NCBI GenBank assembly: GCA_964236445.1
Contig: CAXSDR010000009.1
Coordinates: 1-52,797 of the forward strand
Origin: CAXSDR01 sp964236445
GTDB taxonomy: Bacteria; Actinomycetota; Actinomycetes; Motilibacterales; Motilibacteraceae
Reading direction: 5' to 3'
Length of the DNA stretch: 52,797 bases
The translations under genes and the position numbers were made by a program. Positions 15,385 through 22,621 of the stretch are shown here, piece after piece; within the stretch, counting starts at the first letter, position 1, and each line of letters begins with the position of its first letter. The notes beneath the pieces are model-generated. The model was given only the letters and a program-made list of their open reading frames with translations, was not told the DNA's origin and did no database searches.

Positions 15385-16464
15385 ATGAGGTTTGCTAGCC
15401 GTGGCCATGCCACTGGGACCGTGGCCCTGGCGGTTGTCGCCCTGGGGCTCGCGGGTTGTGCGAAGTCGTCGAGCGACTCCAGTTCCGGGTCCGATGCCGG
15501 GGGTGCGCAGGTCGTCACGACCCCGAGCGCCGCCGCGGGCGGCGGCGACGGCTGCACCCTCGAGAAATACGGTGCCACCAAGATCGACCTGAAGACGGCA
15601 ATTGTCGGCTTCTCGCAGTCCGAGCCCGAAGCTGCGGCCTTCCGTGTCGCCGAGACCCAGTCCATCAAGGACGAGGCCGCCAAGCTCGGCATCAAGCAGC
15701 TGCTGACCACCAACGCGAACAGTCAGCTGCCGAAGCAGATCGCCGACATCCAGGACATGCTCGCCAAGGGCGCGCAGTTCCTCATCGTGGCTCCGCTGAA
15801 CTCGGACGGTCTGAAGCCTGCACTCGACGCTGCGAAGGCCAAGCACGTGCCGGTGCTGACGATCGACCGCAAGATCAACGCCACTGCGTGCTCCGACTAC
15901 CTCACGTTCATCGGCTCGAACTTCGTCGACCAGGGCAAGCGGGCGGCGGACGCGCTGATCAAGGGCACCGGCGGCACGGCCAACGTGGCGATCCTGCTGG
16001 GCGCCTCGGGCAACAACGTCACGACAGACCGCACCAGCGGCTTCAAGGACGAGATCAAGAGCGCGGCCGGCATCAAGATCGTCGCTGAGCAGACCGGCGA
16101 GTTCGCCCGCGACAAGGGCCAGGCCGTCATGGAGACGCTGCTCCAGGCACACCCGGAGATCAACGTCGTCTACGCCGAGAACGACGAGATGGGCCTCGGT
16201 GCGATGGTCGCCATCACCGCAGCCGGCAAGACCCCCGGCAAGGACATCAAGATCTACTCCATCGACGGCACCAAGGACGCCGTTCAGGCCATGGTCGATG
16301 GCAAGTACAACGGCGTCATCGAGTCGAACCCCCGTTTCGGGCCCCTCGCCTTCAAGACGGCCATGGACTTCATGAACGGCACCGCGATCCCGGCGAACGT
16401 CATCATCCAGGACAAGGAATACACCCCCGAGAACGCGAAGGCCGAGGTCGGCAGCGCGTTCTGA
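15385..16464 (+). CDS. Sugar ABC transporter substrate-binding lipoprotein (YtfQ-like)
   Basis: A 359-aa CUT2-class solute-binding lipoprotein. The signal peptide ends in the lipobox LGLAGC (Cys25), followed by a Ser-rich linker. The periplasmic-binding fold starts at TAIVGFSQSEPEAAAFRVAE, which together with TFIGSNFVDQGKRAADAL and SGFKDEIK resembles the galactofuranose-binding protein YtfQ more than the ribose protein RbsB. GGAGGA lies 8 nt before the ATG. It is the first gene of a transport operon that continues with an ATPase and two permeases, the same arrangement as ytfQ-ytfR-ytfT-yjfF. The exact sugar is not proven. Confidence 0.9.
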   Translation: MRFASRGHATGTVALAVVALGLAGCAKSSSDSSSGSDAGGAQVVTTPSAAAGGGDGCTLEKYGATKIDLKTAIVGFSQSEPEAAAFRVAETQSIKDEAAKLGIKQLLTTNANSQLPKQIADIQDMLAKGAQFLIVAPLNSDGLKPALDAAKAKHVPVLTIDRKINATACSDYLTFIGSNFVDQGKRAADALIKGTGGTANVAILLGASGNNVTTDRTSGFKDEIKSAAGIKIVAEQTGEFARDKGQAVMETLLQAHPEINVVYAENDEMGLGAMVAITAAGKTPGKDIKIYSIDGTKDAVQAMVDGKYNGVIESNPRFGPLAFKTAMDFMNGTAIPANVIIQDKEYTPENAKAEVGSAF

Positions 16465-16477
16465 TCGACGGCAGCTG

Positions 16478-16518
16478 CGCCGCGCCTTGCCTGGCATGAG
16501 ATCAGGCAGGGCGCGGCG
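16478..16518 (+). terminator. Strong intercistronic hairpin after the binding-protein gene
   Basis: Positions 16478-16493 pair with 16503-16518 over 16 bp, with a single G-T wobble, around GCATGAGAT. There is no U-tract. Such hairpins between a binding-protein gene and the rest of its transporter operon usually cause partial termination or protect the upstream mRNA, giving excess binding protein. Confidence 0.6.
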
Positions 16519-16553
16519 TCCCGTTCGGATTGCTCGCGGAGGGTGCGCAGAAC

Positions 16554-18104
16554 ATGCAGAGCGACGGGCCGCACGGCCTCGCAGAACGTCCCGTGATCGA
16601 TGTGGTGAACGTTGTCAAGGAGTTCCCTGGTATCCGCGCACTCGATGACGTCAGCATCTCGATCCGCCCCGGCGACCTGCATGCGCTCGTCGGCGAGAAC
16701 GGCGCGGGCAAGTCGACGCTCATCAAGGTCATCACCGGCGTCTACACGCCTGACGCCGGCACCATCTCACTCGACGGCGAGGTCGTGCGCTTCTCTCGGC
16801 CGGCCGAGGCACAGGCTGCCGGCATCAGCACGATCTACCAAGAGGTCAACCTCATCCCCCTGCAGAGCGTGGCCCGCAACATCTATCTGGGTCGTGAGCC
16901 ACGCGACCGCTGGGGACTCATCGACTTCCGCAGGATGAACCGCGACGCCGAGACGCTCCTCGCGACCTACGGCGTGCGGGTCGATGTGCGAAGCCAGCTG
17001 CGCTCGCTGGGCCTGGGGTTGCAGCAGATGGTCGCGCTGGCGCGCGCCGTGTCGATCGATGCCCGCGTCGTCATCATGGACGAGCCGACCAGCTCGCTCG
17101 AGCCGCGCGAGGTCGAGACGCTTTTCAGCGTCATACGTCTGCTGCACGAGCGCGGGGTCGCCATCGTCTATGTCAGCCACAAGCTCGACGAGCTCTATCG
17201 CATCTGCGAGCGGGTGACCGTCATGCGCGACGGTCGGGTGGTCCACACCGGGGAACTCTCGGCACTTCCCCGGCTCGAGCTGGTCGCCCTGATGCTGGGT
17301 CGCGACATGTCGTCGGTGAGCCGTGAGGGGCGTACGAGGTTCAGCGAGTCCCATGCCGACGCGGCAGCTGCTCCTGTGCTCACCGTGGACAACCTGCGCA
17401 GCAAGCACGTGCTCCATGGCATCTCCTTCGACCTGCACCCCGGAGAGGTCGTGGGCCTGGGTGGGCTGCTCGGTGCGGGCCGTAGCGAGACGGCCAAGGC
17501 GATCGCCGGCGCGTTCCCGCTCGACGAGGGCAAGGTGACTGTCGGCGGCTCGCTCCTTCGTTCGCGGTCCACGGGTGCGGCGCTGCGCGCCGGTGTCGCG
17601 CTCCTGTCGGAGGACCGCAAGGTCGAGGGCATCATCCCCGGGCTCTCGGTGCGTGAGAACATCGTGCTGGCAGCGCTTCCGAAGCTCTCGCGTCTCGGTC
17701 TCGTGTCGCGCGACAAGCAGGACGCGTTGGTCGACACCTTCATCAAGAAGCTGCGGATCAAGGTCTCGTCCCCGGAGCAGAAAGTGTCCGAGCTCAGCGG
17801 CGGCAACCAGCAGAAGGTGCTGATCGCCCGGTGGCTGTGCACCGAACCCAAGGTCCTGCTGCTCGACGAGCCGACACGCGGGATCGACGTGGGTGCCAAG
17901 GCCGAGGTGCAGTCCCTCATCGAGGAGCTTGCATCGCAGGGCCTCGGCGTCGTCCTGATCAGCAGCGAGCTGGAGGAGCTGCTCGAAGGCTCCGACCGCG
18001 TACTCGTGCTCAAAGAAGGAACGGTCTTGGGAATGCTGTCCGGAGACGCCGTGACGGAGGACAATCTCATGTCCATGCTGGCGACGGAGCACGCCGATGG
18101 CTGA
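16554..18104 (+). CDS. Sugar ABC transporter ATP-binding protein, CUT2 class (YtfR-like)
   Basis: A 516-aa tandem ATPase. The N-terminal domain has an intact Walker A (GENGAGKST), a degenerate signature (LGLGLQQM) and Walker B (VVIMDEPTSSL). The C-terminal domain has a degenerate Walker A (GLLGAGRSETAK), a consensus signature (LSGGNQQKV) and Walker B (LLLDEPTRGID). This asymmetry is normal for RbsA/XylG/YtfR proteins. ATG 16554 is preferred because GGAGGG is 10 nt upstream; TTG 16530 is in frame but lies over that site. It overlaps the next gene by 8 bp. Confidence 0.94.
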   Translation: MQSDGPHGLAERPVIDVVNVVKEFPGIRALDDVSISIRPGDLHALVGENGAGKSTLIKVITGVYTPDAGTISLDGEVVRFSRPAEAQAAGISTIYQEVNLIPLQSVARNIYLGREPRDRWGLIDFRRMNRDAETLLATYGVRVDVRSQLRSLGLGLQQMVALARAVSIDARVVIMDEPTSSLEPREVETLFSVIRLLHERGVAIVYVSHKLDELYRICERVTVMRDGRVVHTGELSALPRLELVALMLGRDMSSVSREGRTRFSESHADAAAAPVLTVDNLRSKHVLHGISFDLHPGEVVGLGGLLGAGRSETAKAIAGAFPLDEGKVTVGGSLLRSRSTGAALRAGVALLSEDRKVEGIIPGLSVRENIVLAALPKLSRLGLVSRDKQDALVDTFIKKLRIKVSSPEQKVSELSGGNQQKVLIARWLCTEPKVLLLDEPTRGIDVGAKAEVQSLIEELASQGLGVVLISSELEELLEGSDRVLVLKEGTVLGMLSGDAVTEDNLMSMLATEHADG

Positions 18105-19062
18105 GGCAGTCCAGACGCACAGGTCGCCGCGCCTCGTGCTTCCCCAGGGATGGCTGCAGGACTACGGCGTCTACGCCGCCCTGGTCGCGCTGCTGCTCTT
18201 CGACCTTGTGGCGACGCAGAACTTCGTCACCTTCACCAACCTGCGCACCCAGCTGATCCAGGTGGTGCCGGTCCTGATCGTCGCGCTGGGGATGGCGCTG
18301 GTCATCGGCACCGAGGGGATCGACCTTTCGGTCGGTTCCGTGATGGCACTGTCCGCGGCGTTGCTGCCGCTCTACCTCGGCTACTCCGCGGTCGGAGCTA
18401 TCGCCGTCGCCCTCGCGGGCGGTCTCGCGGTCGGGTTGCTCAACGGGTGGCTCGTGGCCTCGATCGGGGTGCAGCCGATCGTCGCGACGCTGGCTCTGCT
18501 CGTCGGGGGCCGGGGTCTGGCGATCGTCATCAGTGGTGGCAAGCAGAAAACGCTGCACGACCCGACGATGCTGGACATCGGCGGTGGCGACATCCTCGGT
18601 GTCCCCTACATCGTCGCGCTGGCTGTCGTCCTGACCGCCCTGGCGGCTTTCCTCATACGCCGCAGTACGTTCGGGCGTCGACTTGTGGCGATCGGTGGCA
18701 ACCGTGTCGCCAGCGAGCTCGCAGGTCTGCCTGTGAAGCGGGTGCTGATCACGGTCTACGTGATCTCCGGGGTCCTCGCTGCCCTGGCGGGTGTCGTCGC
18801 CACAGCCCGGCTCAACGCAAGCACACCCAACACCACGGGGCTCAACGTCGAGCTCGCAGCCATCACGGCGGTGGTCGTCGGCGGCACGCCCCTCACCGGC
18901 GGCAAAGTACGCATCGTCGGTGCGGTGGCCGGTGCGATCCTCATGCAGCTGATCCGCTCGACGCTGATCGCGCACAACCTGGAGGACTCGATCGCCCAGA
19001 TGGTGCAGGCGGGCATCATCCTCGTGGCCGTGTATGCACAGCGCGGACGGAGGACGTCATGA
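18097..19062 (+). CDS. Sugar ABC transporter permease (YtfT-like)
   Basis: A 321-aa CUT2-class (branched-chain type) inner membrane permease with about eight to nine hydrophobic segments. The family signature GTEGIDLSVGSVMAL appears near residue 70 and the C-terminal AAITAVVVGGTPLTGG segment near residue 255. It starts inside the end of the ATPase gene and ends in an ATGA overlap with the second permease, so the four transporter genes are translationally linked. It presumably forms a heterodimer with the next permease, as YtfT does with YjfF. Confidence 0.93.
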   Translation: MAEAVQTHRSPRLVLPQGWLQDYGVYAALVALLLFDLVATQNFVTFTNLRTQLIQVVPVLIVALGMALVIGTEGIDLSVGSVMALSAALLPLYLGYSAVGAIAVALAGGLAVGLLNGWLVASIGVQPIVATLALLVGGRGLAIVISGGKQKTLHDPTMLDIGGGDILGVPYIVALAVVLTALAAFLIRRSTFGRRLVAIGGNRVASELAGLPVKRVLITVYVISGVLAALAGVVATARLNASTPNTTGLNVELAAITAVVVGGTPLTGGKVRIVGAVAGAILMQLIRSTLIAHNLEDSIAQMVQAGIILVAVYAQRGRRTS

Positions 19063-20096
19063 GCACCGTGGATGTGCAGGGGCACAACGCCGGTGTCCCT
19101 ACCTCACAGCCGGGCATCCTGGAGGGCCCCGGCGTGGGGCAGTCGCGCTACGAACGACTGGCGGCCGCCGCGCAGCGGCGTGGCTCGCTCGTCGTCCTGC
19201 TGATCACCTGCCTGGTCGCGTCCGCGGTCTTCGACAAGTTCGCCACGGGCGACAACCTGCGCAACATCGCCTTGCAGAGCTCGTTCATCTCGGTCGTCGC
19301 GCTCGGCATGACGTTCGTGATCCTCACCGGGGGAATCGACCTCTCGGTCGGGTCGGTGTTCGCTCTCGGAGGGGTCCTCGCGGCCTGGGCGGCGCCATAC
19401 GGTGTCCTCGCAGCGTTCCTGGTGCCGCTGGTCGTCTGCGGTCTCATCGGCGCGATGAATGCCTTCTTCATCGTGCGTGCCGGGATGGCGCCGTTCATCG
19501 TCACGCTGACGACGCTGCTGTTCGCGCGTGGCCTGCTTCTGTCGATAACCAATCAGGGAGCGACGACCCGCATCATCCCCGAGAGCTCGTCATTTCCGAC
19601 GATGGGACAGGGCTCGGTGTGGGGTGTGGGCTATCCGGTGTTCATCGCCGTCGGCCTTTTCGCCCTGGGGACACTGCTGCTGCAACGCACCGGCTTCGGA
19701 CAGACGGTCCTGGCCATGGGTAGCAACGAGGACGCGGCCCGGCTCATGGGGCTGGCCGTATCTCGCGTGAAGTTCCTCGTCTACATCATGTCGGCGATGC
19801 TGGCCGGGTTCGGCGGCATGCTGTCGGCGGCACAAGCCCAGTCCGGCGTCACGATTGTCGGCGTCGGTACGGAGCTCATCGCGATCTCCGCAGTGGTCAT
19901 CGGCGGCACGCTGCTGACGGGCGGGGCCGGCACCACTGGGGGCACGCTGGCCGGCGTCGTGCTGCTCGGCGTCATCGCCAACATCATCAATCAGATCGGA
20001 AAGCTCGGTGGTGGCTGGCAGCAGGTCGTCAACGGCGCCTTCCTCATCATCGTCGTCGTCGCGCAGACCTTCCTGTCTCGGCGGCAGCGCCTGTGA
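19059..20096 (+). CDS. Second sugar ABC transporter permease (YjfF-like)
   Basis: A 345-aa CUT2 permease, homologous to the one before it. It has a 45-residue hydrophilic N-terminus, then about eight to nine hydrophobic segments, with LTGGIDLSVGSVFALGGVLA near residue 90 and ELIAISAVVIGGTLLTGGAG near residue 275. The ATG at 19059 overlaps the previous stop (ATGA); the frame extends far upstream, but that part is an out-of-frame reading of the first permease. The gene ends in a GTGA overlap with the next small gene. Confidence 0.93.
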   Translation: MSTVDVQGHNAGVPTSQPGILEGPGVGQSRYERLAAAAQRRGSLVVLLITCLVASAVFDKFATGDNLRNIALQSSFISVVALGMTFVILTGGIDLSVGSVFALGGVLAAWAAPYGVLAAFLVPLVVCGLIGAMNAFFIVRAGMAPFIVTLTTLLFARGLLLSITNQGATTRIIPESSSFPTMGQGSVWGVGYPVFIAVGLFALGTLLLQRTGFGQTVLAMGSNEDAARLMGLAVSRVKFLVYIMSAMLAGFGGMLSAAQAQSGVTIVGVGTELIAISAVVIGGTLLTGGAGTTGGTLAGVVLLGVIANIINQIGKLGGGWQQVVNGAFLIIVVVAQTFLSRRQRL

Positions 20097-20299
20097 GCCC
20101 CGAGCCGGCCGGCACGCAGCAGCCAGCCGAGAGCGAGCGGGAGGTGGTGGACGAAGTGACCCTGGTCAGCGAGCCATCGGTCGAGGAGCACTCGCCGCCG
20201 CCGGTGCCAGGCCTGGTGCGCGACGTCGAGGTCATGCCCGACGGCGTACGTCGGATCACGTTCTACAGCCGGAGCTCCACGGACGAGGAGCCAACATGA
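20093..20299 (+). CDS. Small acidic protein of unknown function in the sugar operon
   Basis: A 68-aa protein I do not recognise. The first half is Glu/Pro-rich and probably disordered; the second half (PGLVRDVEVMPDGVRRITFY) has a beta-like alternation. It begins at GTG overlapping the permease stop (GTGA) and ends overlapping the galT start (ATGA). Two exact 4-bp overlaps with real genes strongly suggest that it is translated. Its position suggests a role in transport or Gal-1-P metabolism, but nothing in the sequence shows which. Confidence 0.6.
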   Translation: MSPEPAGTQQPAESEREVVDEVTLVSEPSVEEHSPPPVPGLVRDVEVMPDGVRRITFYSRSSTDEEPT

Positions 20300-21297
20300 G
20301 CGAGCGGCGTTTCGACCCCACGGCGCGTGAGTGGGTCACCTTCGCGACACACCGCCAGGACCGTACGTTCAAGCCGCCGGCCGACAGCTGCCCGCTCTGC
20401 CCCGACCCCGAAGGCAAGGTCGACGGTGAGATCCGCCGACCTGACTTCGACGTGGCGGTGTTCGACAACCGCTTCCCGTCGATGCGGATACGTCCCGAGG
20501 CGCCCGACGTGGCCACATCGCAACTTCTGCCGGTGCTGCCGGGAAACGGGCGATGCGAGGTGCTCGTCTATTCGGCCAACCACGACACCACACTGTCGGC
20601 GGTCGGCTACGAGCGCGTACGCCTGCTGGTCGACGTGTGGGCCGACCGCTATGTCGTCCTGGGCAACGAGGGGCACGCCTACGTGCTGCCCTTCGAGAAC
20701 AAGGGCGAGGTGATCGGCGTGACGCTGTCTCATCCGCACGGTCAGGTCTATGCCTTCCCCGAGGTGCCGCCCCGTCCGCTGCGCGAGCTCGCGTCCTATG
20801 CCGCCCACCGAAAGCTCACCGGTCAGTGCCTGGGATGTGAGGTCGTGGCCGCCGAGGTGACAGCCGGGGACAGGGTCGTAGTTCTCGGCGACTACTGGGT
20901 CGCTCACGTGCCCTTCTGGGCACGCTTCCCCTATGAGGTGCGGGTCGCGCCGCTCGCGCACTACCCCTCCCTGACGGCCGCCGACCCGGCGGCCCGGGAC
21001 GACCTCGCCCGTGTGCTCGTCGACCTGCTCACCGGCTTCGACGCGCTCTTCGGCTTCTCTCTGCCCTACGTCATGGGGCTGTTCTCGGCACCTCCTCACG
21101 GTGACCCAGCGGTCGCCGGTTGGCAGGGCGAGTGGTCCGACATCAGCCATATGCACTTCATGTTCTCCCCACCGCACCGCAGCGCGACGAAGCTGAAGTA
21201 CCTCGCCGGTTCCGAGCTCATGGGGGGCGCATTCATGACCGACATCGCGCCGGAGCGCGCCGCGGAGGAGCTGCGCGCGGCGGTAGGACGCGCCTGA
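20296..21297 (+). CDS. galT: Galactose-1-phosphate uridylyltransferase
   Basis: A 333-aa Leloir-pathway enzyme exchanging UMP between UDP-glucose and galactose-1-phosphate through a uridylyl-histidine. The active-site HPH triad is in SHPHGQVYAFPEV (about residue 150). The zinc-binding CPLC motif is near residue 33. The C-terminal domain has the family end SDISHMHFMFSPPHRSATKLKYLAGSE in part, then GGAFMTDIAPE. The ATG at 20296 overlaps the previous stop. No galK or galE gene is nearby. Its inclusion in the importer operon argues that the imported sugar yields galactose. Confidence 0.94.
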   Translation: MSERRFDPTAREWVTFATHRQDRTFKPPADSCPLCPDPEGKVDGEIRRPDFDVAVFDNRFPSMRIRPEAPDVATSQLLPVLPGNGRCEVLVYSANHDTTLSAVGYERVRLLVDVWADRYVVLGNEGHAYVLPFENKGEVIGVTLSHPHGQVYAFPEVPPRPLRELASYAAHRKLTGQCLGCEVVAAEVTAGDRVVVLGDYWVAHVPFWARFPYEVRVAPLAHYPSLTAADPAARDDLARVLVDLLTGFDALFGFSLPYVMGLFSAPPHGDPAVAGWQGEWSDISHMHFMFSPPHRSATKLKYLAGSELMGGAFMTDIAPERAAEELRAAVGRA

Positions 21298-21338
21298 CCC
21301 GCTGGAATTTTCTTCGCTCCACCGGGAGGACGACATAC

Positions 21339-22145
21339 ATGGAACTCGATGACCCCGTCGCCACGCTTCGGTGCGACGGCATCGTCGGCCTGAAGGGCGC
21401 TTTCGACCGGGCGTGGGTGCAGCAGCTCGGTGAGGACGTGCTGGCCGCCTTCGACGAGGCCCGCGGTCGCGAGGGTGGGGCGGTCGGTCGCGGTCCGCAC
21501 CGGTTCTATGTCGAGATCCATCCTGAGCAGGTCCGTGGCTTCGCCGAACTGGCGACCCATCCCTGGATCGAGAAGGTCGCGACGGCGGTGCTCGGGCCCG
21601 ACTACCAGATCGTCGAGGTCGGGTTCGACGTGCCGCTGGCGGGGGCGAGAAACCAGCCGTGGCATCGCGACTTCCCGATGCCGAAGGAGACGCGCGAGCA
21701 CCAGCGCCTCACGTCGCTCGCGGTGAACGTCACGACTGTCGACACCGACCCCGACATGGGCCCCTTCGAGATCGCGCCGGGCACGCAGTGGGACGACGAT
21801 CCCGGGTTCGAGCATGGAATGTTTCCGCCGAAGTCGTGGTATCCGCGCTTCGAACAGCGAGCCGTGCGTACGTTCCCGCGAATGGGCGACATCTCGATCA
21901 GGTCGGCCCTCACCATCCACCGGGGAACCGCCAACCAGTCGCAGAAGTCGCGGCCTGTCCTCGTGCTCGGCCTCGACGCGCCGGGCGCGGGCAACGCCGA
22001 CCACCATGACACGGCAGTCACCCGCCGCTACTGGGAAGCGCTACCACAGCGCGTACGCGATCATCTGGTGTGCCCGGTCGTCGACGTGCTCGAGCCGATC
22101 CGCCAGAAGCACACGATCGAGGGGCTGGTGATGGGGGAAGCCTGA
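21339..22145 (+). CDS. Phytanoyl-CoA dioxygenase (PhyH) family Fe(II)/2-oxoglutarate oxygenase
   Basis: A 268-aa non-haem iron oxygenase with a double-stranded beta-helix fold. The iron-binding facial triad is recognisable as H-x-D (QPWHRDFPM, about residue 108) and the distal His followed by the 2-oxoglutarate-binding Arg (LTIHRGTANQS, about residue 194). GGGAGGA lies 9 nt before the ATG at 21339, so it has its own ribosome binding site, 41 bp after galT. It is probably the last gene of the sugar operon. The substrate is unknown; PhyH enzymes hydroxylate many small molecules. A short GCGG-TATTTT-CCGC hairpin just after the stop may end the transcript. Confidence 0.87.
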   Translation: MELDDPVATLRCDGIVGLKGAFDRAWVQQLGEDVLAAFDEARGREGGAVGRGPHRFYVEIHPEQVRGFAELATHPWIEKVATAVLGPDYQIVEVGFDVPLAGARNQPWHRDFPMPKETREHQRLTSLAVNVTTVDTDPDMGPFEIAPGTQWDDDPGFEHGMFPPKSWYPRFEQRAVRTFPRMGDISIRSALTIHRGTANQSQKSRPVLVLGLDAPGAGNADHHDTAVTRRYWEALPQRVRDHLVCPVVDVLEPIRQKHTIEGLVMGEA

Positions 22146-22621
22146 GCGGTATTTTCCGCGCAGCTTCTGGCTCTCCTCCCTGAGCACCGCGCCACGGCAG
22201 GTCGCAGCGACCCTTCCCCGGCGGCGTGGCTCGGAGGAGATGATCACGATGCACCACGCACGACGACGCGTCGCGCAGCAGATGACAACCGCCGGCCACG
22301 GCATGTCTTGCCAGCGGCGGGTCCCTTTCGGTTGGCTGCGCTCCTGCGCGCAGGCCTGGGACCACGTCGACGTCCGCGCCGCCCAGAGTCCGTAGCAGCA
22401 ACCACGTCGACGCTTCACGATGCCAGTTCTCGAGTTGGGACCTGACACCGGCTCGTGCGCTCACGCTCGCGCGTGCGGGACAGCTCGGCGACGGGGACGC
22501 GCTGCAGGCCCATGGGAACGGCGACCCAGCAGGACCAGCTGATCGGCGGCTACACCGTCGTTCTGCTCGGCTGACCATCCATCGATGCACCACGTCGGAT
22601 CGAGCGAGAAGCGGGACGGAC
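22146..22621. other. 476-bp region before the Tc toxin locus, including a folded element
   Basis: No recognisable gene fills this stretch. GCCACG (22191-22196) pairs with CGTGGC (22225-22230), enclosing a perfect GGTCG-CAG-CGACC hairpin (22200-22212). A consensus GGAGGAG follows at once (22233-22239), leading into a 48-codon frame. The remainder up to 22621 shows no clear promoter hexamers. The region probably holds the promoter and leader of the toxin operon. Confidence 0.4.
22249..22395 (+). CDS. Possible small basic protein or leader frame upstream of the Tc operon
   Basis: A 48-codon frame (starting MHHARRRVAQQM) with an excellent ribosome binding site, GGAGGAG 9 nt before the ATG (an in-frame ATG also lies at 22240). 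It contains two Cys and three Trp or Phe residues and many Arg. I do not recognise it. It could be a leader peptide, a degraded gene end, or chance. Confidence 0.25.
   Translation: MHHARRRVAQQMTTAGHGMSCQRRVPFGWLRSCAQAWDHVDVRAAQSP

Noticed and set aside
18150..19058. A 303-residue N-terminal extension of the second sugar permease
   Set aside because: It is the first permease gene read in another frame. The permease starts at the ATGA overlap at 19059.
22512..22574. A 20-codon frame (MGTATQQDQLIGGYTVVLLG) before TcA1, considered as a precursor peptide
   Set aside because: There is no ribosome binding site, no modifying enzyme nearby and no leader-core pattern; chance is more likely.
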